Below are positions 17,257 to 27,100 of a DNA stretch of 64,000 nucleotides, one piece after another. The position numbers were made by a program, and so were the translations under genes. Each line of letters opens with the position of its first letter. Position 1 is the first letter of the stretch. The stretch comes from Chitinophaga ginsengisegetis (GTDB lineage: Bacteria; Bacteroidota; Bacteroidia; Chitinophagales; Chitinophagaceae): NCBI RefSeq assembly GCF_900168065.1, contig NZ_FUZZ01000002.1, positions 682,001 through 746,000 of the forward strand. Direction: 5' to 3'. Under the pieces are notes generated by a model. It ran no database searches, was not told where the DNA came from, and worked only from the letters and a program-made list of their open reading frames with translations.

Positions 17257-18795
17257 CTAAATGCCCAGCATCACCCGCTCCTCCTCGGCTTCAGCTTCTT
17301 CCTGGGTCACCAGTGGCGCATCGGTTACTTCTGTAAGCAACAGGGTATACCCCAGCAACAATACAATTAATAATACCTGGTATCGTAACACAATAGGCGC
17401 CGCAAAAACGCTGAATGCAAAATTCAGTCCGATGAAAGCCCAGCACAACAGCAGCGCGATATTAAATTTACGACTGGTTTTCCGGCCCCCTTTTTTAATA
17501 AGATAGCGGATCGTTTCTTCTATAAACAACAAATGGCAAATCACAATCAGGGAAGGAAACAGCGACATCAGCGTACTTTGCCAGTTATTGTATTTGCCTT
17601 CCGGCTTTGGCTTATCCCCATCTTTAAAAAAAGTAGTTACTTCTTTATTCACCAGGTTGATGATGGGCCGGTTATACCCACCTAATACTTCCAGCTCCGG
17701 TAACAGGTAAAGCTTCGCATTGCCCAGCAAATAATAGCGGGTAAAATCCCAGGGATATTTCCGGATCATATAATTCCCATAGTCGCTGCATAAAGGCGCT
17801 ACGCCACACCAGCCGGCATATACATCTTTGTCCTTATGCGCCAGTCCATAATCTCTCAGCAATCCCTTCTGCGGCCCATTCATATCCCACATAAAATACG
17901 ATCCGTCCGACACCACTATTCTTCTTGGCAACTTCTTCAGCGCTGTCATGTAATGATATACCGCCTTATGCGTTTTGGCAAACTGCTCTGGTACGCCCAC
18001 AGAATCCAGCGGTATATACTGCATCATATACATGGCGTTATTCATAATCTGCCAGCCACTGAAAGCAGAAAATATTTTCACCCCGGAATGCTCCGCGGTT
18101 TTCTGACGGGTAAACATCACAAACGAAACGATCAGCACCACCGGTAATAAAACAGCCACCACTTTCTGCCACGGCCGGTAAGCCGATAATAAAATCGGTA
18201 TCAGCGCCACCAGCGGGTAAAACATGGCATTATACCGCACCGTAAAAGCATACCCCAGCAACAGCCCGTGAAATACCAGTAACAGCGTGGTGGGCTTGTG
18301 CAGGATCCAGAGCAACAAGGTAATCCAGGTAAGTCCGAGCGAGAGAAACAAAGCATCCGAAATAAAATAATTACTCAGAAACGGGAACAATGGATTAATA
18401 AGCAGAAATGCATAAAAGCCATACCTGAAATAGCTCTGCGGATTAAAAATGTAGCATACACTGAAATAAAAGAAAAAGGCGCTGGCTTCCAGCAATACAA
18501 ACTGCACCACGGTAAGCATTGTTTCAGAACGGGAAAACTGGTGAAACAGCCACAGGAATTTAGAATATCCTATGGGCCAGAGGTTGTAATTCCTGTTCTG
18601 CAGGGCCGTTTCCATATAGGATCCGGTATCTGACGTAAAATCTATATACGGAAAAAAATGTTTGAATACCACCATCTTGATCACCGCAACAATAACGGCT
18701 GCCGCCAGGAGCAGCCCATTGCGCCGGCTGGCAAATATAAAGGCGCCGAAACCAGGAGCGGGAGTAACAAAGGACCGGGGAGATAGTAATAACAT
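17257..18795 (-). CDS. Polytopic membrane protein, probable GT-C-fold glycosyltransferase
   Basis: The 512 residues contain about ten hydrophobic helices. The first extramembrane loop carries IDFTSDTGSYMETA followed by WPIGYSKFLWLF, which matches the acidic-loop plus P-G-Y layout of GT-C enzymes such as ArnT/PMT-like transferases that use lipid-linked sugar donors. Later helices (LLVFHGLLLGYAFTVRYNA, IPILLSAY) fit that fold. A charged tail (TQEEAEAEEERVMLGI) ends the protein. The acceptor is unknown. It lies 70 bp upstream of the tricorn gene on the same strand, but a -7 box in between suggests separate transcription. Confidence 0.7.
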   Translation of the reverse strand: MLLLSPRSFVTPAPGFGAFIFASRRNGLLLAAAVIVAVIKMVVFKHFFPYIDFTSDTGSYMETALQNRNYNLWPIGYSKFLWLFHQFSRSETMLTVVQFVLLEASAFFFYFSVCYIFNPQSYFRYGFYAFLLINPLFPFLSNYFISDALFLSLGLTWITLLLWILHKPTTLLLVFHGLLLGYAFTVRYNAMFYPLVALIPILLSAYRPWQKVVAVLLPVVLIVSFVMFTRQKTAEHSGVKIFSAFSGWQIMNNAMYMMQYIPLDSVGVPEQFAKTHKAVYHYMTALKKLPRRIVVSDGSYFMWDMNGPQKGLLRDYGLAHKDKDVYAGWCGVAPLCSDYGNYMIRKYPWDFTRYYLLGNAKLYLLPELEVLGGYNRPIINLVNKEVTTFFKDGDKPKPEGKYNNWQSTLMSLFPSLIVICHLLFIEETIRYLIKKGGRKTSRKFNIALLLCWAFIGLNFAFSVFAAPIVLRYQVLLIVLLLGYTLLLTEVTDAPLVTQEEAEAEEERVMLGI

Positions 18796-18914
18796 AGCCA
18801 GTTTTGAGGGATTTTACATATGGCTACAAGTATAAAAGAAGCCACTGAATTGAGGCATCAGTGCATGATTTTCAGTGTTTTAAAGATCTTTTTTTGAGAA
18901 AAGGGGATTAAAAA

Positions 18915-18945
18915 TTTGGTAATTATCAGAAATGTCATAATTTCG
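18915..18945 (+). promoter_or_regulatory. -33/-7 promoter of tRNA-Gln(CUG)
   Basis: TTTG at 18915-18918, a 19-bp spacer, and TAATTTCG at 18938-18945 (one mismatch to TAnnTTTG) end 17 bp before the tRNA. Both elements and their spacing fit the Bacteroidota housekeeping promoter. Confidence 0.7.
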
Positions 18946-18962
18946 CGGTCCTGAATTGCTAT

Positions 18963-19033
18963 TGCCTGATAGTATAACGGTAGTACGACAGACTCTGACT
19001 CTGTTTGTCTTGGTTCGAATCCAGGTCAGGCAA
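18963..19033 (+). tRNA. tRNA-Gln, anticodon CUG
   Basis: The acceptor arms TGCCTGA (18963-18969) and TCAGGCA (19026-19032) pair fully. The anticodon stem ACAGA/TCTGT encloses the loop CTCTGAC with anticodon CTG at loop positions 3-5. The T arm is CTTGG-TTCGAAT-CCAGG. CCA is not encoded. It is a close relative of the tRNA-Gln(UUG) at 48614-48684. The A+T-rich AbiE island begins just downstream. Confidence 0.92.
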
Positions 19034-19037
19034 CAAG

Positions 19038-19066
19038 AAAGTCCGCTTTGATAGCGGACTTTTTTT
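19038..19066 (+). terminator. Intrinsic terminator after tRNA-Gln
   Basis: AAAGTCCGCT (19038-19047) pairs with AGCGGACTTT (19053-19062) around TTGAT, followed by a run of T to 19066. A textbook rho-independent terminator five bases after the tRNA. Confidence 0.9.
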
Positions 19067-19201
19067 ATTGGGAAAAGAGGAAGGCCCTGTTGTTCTTTAT
19101 ATCCGGAGCGTCAGAAGATATCATTGATGATTGGCCCTTGTTCTCTGCAAACTATAATGCTAAAATAATAAGCATGGTTATAATAAATAATCAGTTTAAA
19201 G

Positions 19202-20248
19202 CTAAACTGTAGATGATAACACCATCCTGTTAATTTTGTCGTTTAAATTGTTCAGTTTTTGAATGAGGGAATCAAAATCCTCCGACTTGCCATATATCAT
19301 TTCAGCACGCATAGTCGTATAATCTGCTCGATAAACTTCTAAAATTTCTGCCGGAGGTCTAAAGTTTAAAGTTGCCGGCTGAAGTTTATCATAGTCCACT
19401 CCCTTTTGACGTATCCAGTATCTCCGGTGTAATAATAACTTTTCATAAAATTGTGGATCAGTCAAAAGCTGGTCTGCAATTCCCTTATCATCCATTCTGA
19501 TTAGATCGAATAAATGCCTGGAGCCCCGTTCCAGTTTAATATCTTCAGGTGAAATCTGCCTTTGATTGATAACTTGAAATTTTTCATGAAGTAGAAACAT
19601 CTTCTCCAATAACGTTTTCATTGGATGGGTAGCTCTTATTTTAGATAACTGCTCCGCATATATGGGATTAGGAAAATGTTGCCAAAGAAGAGATTGAATG
19701 TCTACTGTTTCAAATGGCTCAGTCAGGGATCTTACACCAAACTCAATCCTTACTTCATTTTTCAAATAAGGGTGGGGCTCAAATAAAGAGCGATACCGTA
19801 CATAAATTGTTTGCGGGTCTTTGTCCCGCATCAGAGGATCTATTGCTTCGGCAAACATTTCAATGGTGGCAAGATCCAATCCTGTCTGTTGCAGACTGAC
19901 CGCCAATTCTTTAATTATAGTACCGGTAGTAAATGCACACCCTTCTTTTTTCAGACCCTTTACATACCTGTGGGTAGGTTCATCTTTATACTTTTTACCA
20001 AAAGCCTCCGGAGACAGGGCTATATCTATGTCCTCTGAAAAACGCTCAATTAATCCAAACCCTTTACTTAAGGATGTACCACCTTTAAAAATAAAATGTC
20101 CTTCATTAGGAGTTGTAAAAAGTGCTTTAAGTACCAGGGTTACCCACCAGTCCTTTTCAATTGCTACAGGAATCACCCCCGATTTAACAGCAGCCTGGTT
20201 AAGTGAAGTTCGTCTTTGGGTATCTGTAAGATGTAGCCATTCAATCAT
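19202..20248 (-). CDS. AbiEii/AbiGii-type nucleotidyltransferase toxin
   Basis: Toxin of a type IV toxin-antitoxin/abortive-infection system. These enzymes carry a DNA polymerase beta-type nucleotidyltransferase fold and modify tRNA or other targets to stop growth. The 348 residues show the family motif FKGGTSLSKGFGLIERF (about 54-70) and SEDIDIAL (71-78), whose acidic residues bind metal. IRATHPMKTLLEKMFLL and a C-terminal helical part also fit AbiEii. The start overlaps the end of the antitoxin gene by 8 bp (20241-20248), the usual coupled arrangement. Visibly lower G+C than the flanking operons, consistent with transfer. Confidence 0.9.
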   Translation of the reverse strand: MIEWLHLTDTQRRTSLNQAAVKSGVIPVAIEKDWWVTLVLKALFTTPNEGHFIFKGGTSLSKGFGLIERFSEDIDIALSPEAFGKKYKDEPTHRYVKGLKKEGCAFTTGTIIKELAVSLQQTGLDLATIEMFAEAIDPLMRDKDPQTIYVRYRSLFEPHPYLKNEVRIEFGVRSLTEPFETVDIQSLLWQHFPNPIYAEQLSKIRATHPMKTLLEKMFLLHEKFQVINQRQISPEDIKLERGSRHLFDLIRMDDKGIADQLLTDPQFYEKLLLHRRYWIRQKGVDYDKLQPATLNFRPPAEILEVYRADYTTMRAEMIYGKSEDFDSLIQKLNNLNDKINRMVLSSTV

Positions 20249-20849
20249 GTGAATCGCTTAATAGATGTATAATAAAGTCATAAACCTGGGCAGGAGCTAA
20301 AGCCAAATCTTTTGTCAGCGCCTCGCTTTTTTCGCTTTGAAGAATTTCCTTTACTCTTTTTTCAAATTCTGCTGAGAGATTTTTAGTTCCAATTTCTATG
20401 AGACCTAGTATAACAAGGCTACTTAATTCACCCTCAAATGCCATCTTTTTGGGAGTAGTAGGTTTAAATTCAATATACAAATTGCCCATTTTTATTTGCC
20501 TACGCTCCCCATCTGTTAAATATGTCATTTTAGTTGGCACCTGGGTAGTAAGTCCTAATTTGTGCAACGCCTGAGAACCTGTTGGCCTGATACGTACCTT
20601 TTCTCTCTTCGCCACAGCTTCTGCTACCTTTTCGGGATCTGGATATAATTCCCCAAATACACGATCTTGTTTGGGAACATAATAAATCCCATGAGAAAGT
20701 CGCTTTAACTTACCCTTTGCTGTAAGCCGGGATAATGCCATTTTAATGGCAGCACTTGAACCCTCCCCCCTGAAATCAGCAGGAAAAATAAGACTCCCCT
20801 TTTTAAGATGAGAGATTTTATGCTCAATATTGGTCTGAATACTTCCCAT
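20241..20849 (-). CDS. AbiEi-like antitoxin / transcriptional repressor (DUF6088-type)
   Basis: The 202-residue partner of the toxin. The N-terminal winged-helix part (about 1-70: GSSAAIKMALSRLTAKGKL, RLSHGIYYVPKQDRVFGEL) resembles AbiEi antitoxins that bind their own promoter. The C-terminal part (RPTGSQALHKLGLTTQVPT, LVILGLIEIGTKN) is the antitoxic domain. The first gene of the pair, it has repeated GTAAC-containing sites immediately upstream (20883-20945) that are good candidates for autoregulation. No enzymatic motif. In type IV systems the antitoxin counters the toxin without directly binding it. Confidence 0.85.
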   Translation of the reverse strand: MGSIQTNIEHKISHLKKGSLIFPADFRGEGSSAAIKMALSRLTAKGKLKRLSHGIYYVPKQDRVFGELYPDPEKVAEAVAKREKVRIRPTGSQALHKLGLTTQVPTKMTYLTDGERRQIKMGNLYIEFKPTTPKKMAFEGELSSLVILGLIEIGTKNLSAEFEKRVKEILQSEKSEALTKDLALAPAQVYDFIIHLLSDSHD

Positions 20850-20882
20850 ATACTACAAATATACCGAAAAGCCTCCAAATCT

Positions 20883-20945
20883 GTTACTTTTTTTTGTAAA
20901 AAGGTAACAAATCAAGTTGCCAAAAACCACAAAAAGGTAACAAAT
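20883..20945. promoter_or_regulatory. Repeated GTTAC/GTAAC sites: probable AbiE operator
   Basis: A 15-base direct repeat AAAAAGGTAACAAAT occurs at 20898-20912 and 20931-20945, spaced 33 bp (about three helical turns). An inverted half-site GTTACTTTTT begins at 20883 and pairs with AAAAAGGTAAC. All lie within 100 bp upstream of the antitoxin start at 20849. Confidence 0.6.
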
Positions 20946-21462
20946 TATAATATCAATTTTCTATAAAAACCATGAAAATCAATTAGTTGCATAATTAATA
21001 CGGAATTACAAAATAAAGTAAAAGGCAAGTCAAATAAAGAGATAAATGCCAGTCACCAACCGCGCTATATCTGGACTGCAACATTCGAGGAATATAGGTA
21101 TCCTAATCCTGATACTACAAAGATCAGGTTCAGGCAGTTGCAAGTATCTTATACGCAGGCAGGAAACCTGTAAAGCTTTAATAGAATGTATTTCTGATCA
21201 GCCCATTATAAAACAAGATCTGGTATTCCGGTATGTGCATTCTAAGAAAATTGCTCCTATTGTAAATCTGCTACCACGAAAAAAAATAACGTTTTACAAA
21301 TCTAAATGTTAAATAACTGTTTCCTGTTTCTCATTGATATTATATGCTCGTTTGTTAATCATTTCCCATTGACAAATTATTGAATAATCCCGTAATCCCA
21401 ATGTCTAATTTTGCCTCACTCAAAATAAAAACACGTTATAAATCTTTAACCATTTCGTAGAT
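20946..21462. other. A+T-rich gene-poor stretch between the AbiE pair and the two-TM gene
   Basis: No convincing gene is seen. An 88-codon frame at 21046-21312 has no recognisable motif. A frame without a start at 20976-21173 gives a more protein-like stretch (ASHQPRYIWTATFEEYRYP), which could be a decayed gene remnant. No tRNA, hairpin terminator or insertion-sequence ends recognised. Confidence 0.4.
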
Positions 21463-22389
21463 ATGTTTACAAAACAAAGTATTAAATCGTCAGTGCCAGT
21501 TATTACATTGGTTATAGGAATACTATTTTTTACGTATGGAACATTTGGCCATTTCGAGGAGCCTTCTAAAATTAAAATTTATATTGCCGGAATTGGCTCT
21601 ACACTCCTGTCCAGTGGCATCTTTGCTGTATTATTGAAATCTATGCAGTTCATGGGAGTATTCAAAGATGAACTTGTTAATATTATTTACAAGGCCGACT
21701 ATCTTAATCATAGAACGGATCTGGCAGAAATATGGGAAAATGTCTCCAAAGTAGTATTCAAAAACAAGTTCCCTAAAATAAGTAAGGAAATTACGGAGGA
21801 CGTAAGAAATATCTATTTCCCCACTCAACATGTGCTTTATTACGATAATTATCAACAAACGCTGGAAATTGAACTGATCGACGAAGAAAACGATATTATC
21901 AAAGTAACTCAATACTCACGATATACTGTTTATCCTACCGACAGAAAAGAAAAATTCACTCATATCGCCTCCAACAGGATTAAGTTCAATAAGGATAGGG
22001 CAGAAATTGACTTTAAAATCGTTGAGTTTAATATTAACAGTAAAAAATATTCGCCATATGTCACTGAATACATATCATCGAATGATCTGTTAACAACCTA
22101 TTCCGTCGATCTTAAACACGAAGATGTATATAAATTTGAAACCAAAATAGAGAAAAAATATTCTTTGAAATTTGACAACATAATTGGGCTAATGAAAGAT
22201 TTTTTGATCCGAAATTTCGAATTGAAGGTATTTTTAAAAGGAAACTTGAAACTATCTTTTATTAGTGCAGGAACTTTACAGCCATTCGTTAAAAACACTT
22301 ACAGTAATAGCGCTTGCTATGAGTTCCATTATAAAGGCCTTATCTATCCCAAACAAGGATATGTTTTGATTATAGAGAAAAATTCTTAA
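21463..22389 (+). CDS. Two-TM membrane protein with beta-rich soluble domain, function unknown
   Basis: The 308 residues have two N-terminal TM helices (about 11-29, VPVITLVIGILFFTYGTF, and 38-60, KIYIAGIGSTLLSSGIFAVLL). A helical linker follows (FKDELVNIIYKADYLNHRT, DLAEIWENVSKVVFKNKFP). The remaining about 180 residues have alternating short beta-type stretches (QTLEIELIDEENDIIKVTQ, KIEKKYSLKFDNI). No catalytic motif is visible. The two-TM plus beta-rich plan is shared with some membrane effectors of bacterial immunity, but that is only an architectural analogy. It sits in the same A+T-rich insert as the AbiE pair and ends at a strong hairpin. Confidence 0.8.
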   Translation: MFTKQSIKSSVPVITLVIGILFFTYGTFGHFEEPSKIKIYIAGIGSTLLSSGIFAVLLKSMQFMGVFKDELVNIIYKADYLNHRTDLAEIWENVSKVVFKNKFPKISKEITEDVRNIYFPTQHVLYYDNYQQTLEIELIDEENDIIKVTQYSRYTVYPTDRKEKFTHIASNRIKFNKDRAEIDFKIVEFNINSKKYSPYVTEYISSNDLLTTYSVDLKHEDVYKFETKIEKKYSLKFDNIIGLMKDFLIRNFELKVFLKGNLKLSFISAGTLQPFVKNTYSNSACYEFHYKGLIYPKQGYVLIIEKNS

Positions 22390-22475
22390 CTTTAAATAAC
22401 AAAAACATTCAATCATGAGTACTAACCAAAATGACATTGATACAGGTGCATAACATGCACTCATCACCAAATTCC

Positions 22476-22520
22476 AAAAGAACAGGGTTTCTCAATAATA
22501 TTGAGAAACCCTGTTCTTTT
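22476..22520. terminator. Perfect 20-bp hairpin between convergent genes
   Basis: AAAAGAACAGGGTTTCTCAA (22476-22495) is the exact complement of 22501-22520, with a TAATA loop. The A-rich left arm and T-rich right arm make it symmetric, so it can stop transcription of both the two-TM gene and the SusCD operon from the right. Confidence 0.85.
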
Positions 22521-22667
22521 ATACCGGAAAATAAGGCTGTCATTAACACCCCCCATCCTATAACCAAACCATAAATGAACCAACGCATATTTTTACAATT
22601 TATTCGCCGCACATTTTGCGGCGAATAAGGGAATTATTATCCGCAGGCATATTCCAAAACCTTCCCC

Positions 22668-24098
22668 CTACCTCTCCACATCCCACCACACTCTCCCCGT
22701 CAAATCATCCTTGCCATGCAACCCCGGCTGCGCAGCAACCGCATCATCCACACTCTTCGTATTCACATTATGCTCTGAAAGCGGGTATCCCTGCCTCCGG
22801 GGAATAGGTGTATTATTATTATCCGGCGCAGGCGTTAACTCAGGATAGCCTGTTCTTCTCCATTCTGCCCATGCTTCATAACCGTTCATATACAGATGTA
22901 CCCAACGTTGGTAAGCAATCTGTTTAATGGCGGTAGCGGCACTATAAGCTACTTCCGGGCGGGCAAGGTAAGCGGTAACACCATTGGAGGAGCCCGTCCA
23001 CTGATTAATAGATGCGGTAACAGCGGCATTGTAATCGAGCAATGCTGCCGCATCGCCGCCGCTGATCCATCCCAGCTTCGCGGCTTCTGCGCGGGCAAAC
23101 AGTGCCTGTGCGTATGTCACCAGGTAAACGGTGGCATCCTGTTTACGTATAGCCGTTCCCTGGAAGGATACACTGCTTGCGGGGATATTCTGCGCCTGGT
23201 TTCCCTGCAAACCGTAAGGCATGCCTACATAATCGCCGCTGCCGGTGGTGCCTGCATATACTTTCAGACGGGGATCGCCCAGTGGCTTCATATAATCTAC
23301 GAGTGGCTTGCTGATGCAGTACCATCTGCGGCCCTGCACGGAATACACGTAGTACCAGTAGTTCTGGTAGGCTGCTTCTCCGAGGTGCTGCGAAATGGCA
23401 TTGTCGTCGTTACTGGTAAAGATGCCATCGGTTAATGCGGCGGCAAATTCACGCTTGCCCCAGGCGGGGTCTACTTTCGACAGTCGTAATGCCATGAGTG
23501 CATGCAGGGTGCCTGCCAGCCGTTTCCATTTACTGATATCGCCATAATACAGCACATCGCCTGCGGCGGCTGTTTTGCTGTCTTCCAGCTGGGCGGCGGC
23601 TTCGGTTAGTTCTTTAAACAGGTCTGTATAAATATCTTTCTGGCGGTCGTAAGCGGGATTTATTTTATCCCGTCCCTGCAATGCCTCTTTGTAAGGCACA
23701 TCTCCCCAGCGGTCGGTGATGTACCAGAAGAAGTAAGCCCGGAGTATCCTGGCTACTGCTTTCTGGTTATTGGCTGATCCTTCATCTTCATTAAAATGAA
23801 CAGTGTTGATGATCTTGTTCAGGTTCATCAGCGCATCGGCATAAAAACTGGAAAATTCAAAGGAGATGTTGATATAACGGGAGGCATCTGTATATACTTT
23901 TTCGGAAAGATGCTGCACATACAACAATCCATAAGGAGTAGCCGTGGTGGTATCCATTCTCAGGATGGCATAGGTAAGCAGCTTGAGATTGGAAAAAGTA
24001 TCCGGCTGATTCGGATCGCGGTTAATGCTGTCAGAAAACTTGGTGCAGGATACTAACGTAAACGCAAGTACGATAATGATATATAATAGCTTTTTCAT
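22668..24098 (-). CDS. SusD-like outer-membrane lipoprotein (SusD-like_2 type)
   Basis: The 476 residues begin with a lipoprotein signal (MKKLLYIIIVLAFTLVSC, Cys18). The pattern is that of the RagB/SusD-like_2 subgroup: NRDPNQPDTFSNLKLLTYA, AVARILRAYFFWYITDRWG, VPYKEALQGRDKINPAYDR, and the C-terminal IAYQRWVHLYMNGYEAWAE followed by WRRTGYPELTPAPDNN and GRVWWDV. It lies 11 bp downstream of its SusC partner. No enzyme or regulator is adjacent, so the substrate cannot be guessed; members of this subgroup often serve peptide uptake. Confidence 0.94.
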   Translation of the reverse strand: MKKLLYIIIVLAFTLVSCTKFSDSINRDPNQPDTFSNLKLLTYAILRMDTTTATPYGLLYVQHLSEKVYTDASRYINISFEFSSFYADALMNLNKIINTVHFNEDEGSANNQKAVARILRAYFFWYITDRWGDVPYKEALQGRDKINPAYDRQKDIYTDLFKELTEAAAQLEDSKTAAAGDVLYYGDISKWKRLAGTLHALMALRLSKVDPAWGKREFAAALTDGIFTSNDDNAISQHLGEAAYQNYWYYVYSVQGRRWYCISKPLVDYMKPLGDPRLKVYAGTTGSGDYVGMPYGLQGNQAQNIPASSVSFQGTAIRKQDATVYLVTYAQALFARAEAAKLGWISGGDAAALLDYNAAVTASINQWTGSSNGVTAYLARPEVAYSAATAIKQIAYQRWVHLYMNGYEAWAEWRRTGYPELTPAPDNNNTPIPRRQGYPLSEHNVNTKSVDDAVAAQPGLHGKDDLTGRVWWDVER

Positions 24099-24109
24099 GG
24101 TAGACTGGT

Positions 24110-27100
24110 TTACAGAGAAATGTTAAGATTGATACCAAACGAACGGGTGGTGGCTAATTGTCCTGTTTCCAGCCAGCTGATAGCCGACCGTCCCGTAGAC
24201 AGTTCGGAAGGATCAAGCCCTTTGGGCGCCTGCTGGTATATCATAAAAGGATTACGCGCAATAAGCGCTACATTGATACTGTTGAAAGGCATCTTCTTAT
24301 GCACCTCACGGGTAAAGGTATAGCCTACACGAAGTTCCCGCATCTTAATATAACTGGCATCATACAACCATTCTTCATATACCGATGTGCCAAGCACCGT
24401 ACGGTAATAAGATTTTGCATCTACATAAGCAGTTACTTCGGCTCCTGTTACGCTGGATATACCATTTACTTTCACGCCGCCGCCATCTGCCAGCGGATCG
24501 CGTACATTCTTCCCTTTATCATTAATGGCCGCTGTTTCTTCAGCCTGCCCCGACTTAACACTCAGCATTTTTGTCCAGCTGAAAAATTGCCCGCCGGATT
24601 GAAAATCGATCATCGCTGATACATCGAACCGGCCAATACGGAACGTATTCAGCCAGCCCCCGGTGAAATCAGGCACCACGCTGCCAAAGTTGTGGTTCTC
24701 TTCAAACATCGGCAAATTGGCTGCATCCAGTAGTATCTTGCCCGTTTTAGTATCACGACGGTAAGCATTCCCTACCAGCGTGCCGAAAGCAGCGTTTACA
24801 TCGGCATTCAGGTAAACGCTCACTCTTGAATACGTATTCACATCCAGCTGCAGGGTGTTAATGCCCGGATACAATTCCTTCACCAGGCTCCTGTTCCTGC
24901 TCACATTCAGCGTAGAGTTCCAGTTAAAGAATTTTGTTTGTACCGGTGTGCCATTCAAACTAAGCTCCACACCTTTGTTCTGGATCTTCCCGGCATTAAT
25001 AATCGTATTCTCATAGCCAATAGCGCCTGATACAGGGATACTCAGCACCTGGTCAATATTCTGCTGGTTGTAATAGGTAAAGGCAAGCCCTAAACGGTTA
25101 TTCAGCACCTTCAGATCCAAACCTGTTTCAAAGGAATTACCCAACGATGGCCTGATCCCCGGGTTATTGAGCGTGGTGGGCAGATGCATGGGCAAATAAG
25201 TATTATCATCACGTCCTTTATACGGCGTTTCCAGTATATACGATTCGTAGATCTGGTAAGGATCAAGATCTGATCCCGCCTTCGCAAAACTGAGGCGCAC
25301 TTTTCCATAGGAAAGCGGCTCCCACTTCAGCAGCTCACTAAACACCATACTAAAAGATACAGATGGATACCAGTAAGAATTATTACCCGCCGGCAGTGCG
25401 GAGGAGATATCATTACGCACGGTAGCATCGAGGTAATAAATATTATCATAACCCAGTGAAACAGCTGCAAACGCACTGCGCACTTCCTTTCTCCGGAGAT
25501 AGTTGGATACATTTGGCCGGTCGATGGAAGCAGAAAGATTATAGAAATTAACAACAGATAAACCGCCCTGCGTTCTGCCCTGGATGCCGTTATACCGCTG
25601 CGTAAGCAGGTTACCGCCCACATTGGCATTCAAACTCAGTTTATCAAACGCTTTATTATACTGGGCCAGTATCTCGTAGTTCATCTCCTTATTCTCAAAT
25701 TTCGCTTCATAATATTCGTTGATATCCCTGCCACCATAAGCTTTACGCTGATCAATGCTCTGCGTATACATATCCCCTCTCACGGCGCCGCTTACTTTCA
25801 GTCCCGGCAGTACATCATAGCTCAGACCCACATTACCAAAGAAGCGGTCGCGTGTATCGTGATTAAGATTTTCATATGCTTCAAAGTAAGGGTTGTTCCA
25901 GTCGCTGCCCGGCTTCTTCAGAAAATCAGGATCATCAATATCTTCATGATTCCAGTGATAAAAAGTACCATCAGGATATTTATATTGCTTTAGCCGGTTC
26001 ATATCCAGCGACCGTTCAAACCACTGATAAAAGTTACGCGAACCCTGGTAGTAGCCCTGGGCCGGGCGCTGGCCTTTATTGTTGGCATAATTGAAGCTGG
26101 TAGATACCGTTAATTTCGGCGTCAGATTCAGCGAGCCGTTAAAGCCGAGATTATTTCTTTTGAGATAGGTATTGGGCTCAATACCCTTGATATCAGTATG
26201 ATTGAACGACAGCCGGAAGGTGGTATTCTCACCACCGCCAGACATACTGATGTTGTTATTAAAAGTAGTACCCGTTACAAAATAATCCTTGATATTATCG
26301 GGATGCGGACTAAAAGGCGTCAGCTTGCCATAGTCAGGATCAGCAGGATAGAAACTATACATTTGCCGTACGGGTGTGCCATCCATTTTCGGGCCCCAGC
26401 TTTCATCGGTACCGGACGCCAGTAACTGCGATTGCCCGTTCACGGTAATAGTACTGAACTGCTGACTGCTACCGGCCCCATAAATATTTTGCAACGGCAT
26501 AAAATTGCCTGCTTTCTCAACGGAAAAAGCGGAGTTAACATCCACCGCCACTTTCCTGTTTCCTTTACGACCGCCTTGCCGCGTGGTGATCAGGATCACA
26601 CCATACTGTCCTCTCAATCCATATAACGCGGAAGCAGCCGGGCCTTTCAGCACATTCACGGATTCAATATCCTCCGGGTTAACGTCCTGCGCCAGGTTTC
26701 CCAGATCCGGACCGTTTCTGCCGGCAAAGTTATTATTCGAAATAGGCGTTCCATCCACTACTATCAGCGGCTCTTCCTGCCCGTTGATAGAGTTGATGCC
26801 GCGAAGCTTTATTTTCTGCGTACCGCCCATACTCGCCCCGGATGAACCTACCACCTGCACACCCGCTATTTTACCCGCCAGGGAGCCCAGCACATTCTGT
26901 TCTTTCGTAAGCGTAAGGTTACTCCCTTTTACTTCCTGCACCGAGTAACCTACTGCTCTTTCTTTCCGGGAGATGCCCAACGCAGTAACCACCACCTGAT
27001 CCAGGTTCCGGGTGTCCTGTTTTAGTGTAACGGTGATGCTGCTTTTCCCACTGGTATTTACTTCTGTTGTGAGGTACCCTACCAGGCGGAAAATCAGTAT

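Noticed and set aside
20976..21173. Start-less protein-like frame in the AbiE region (ASHQPRYIWTATFEEYRYP)
   Set aside because: No start codon and short; could be a gene remnant but similarity cannot be tested here.
21046..21312. 88-codon frame with ATG on the plus strand
   Set aside because: No motif, unusual composition, in an A+T-rich gap; overlaps the other doubtful frame.
22415..22453. 12-codon micro-frame (MSTNQNDIDTGA) before the 22476 hairpin
   Set aside because: Too short to support as a gene; may be a truncated leftover, no further evidence.
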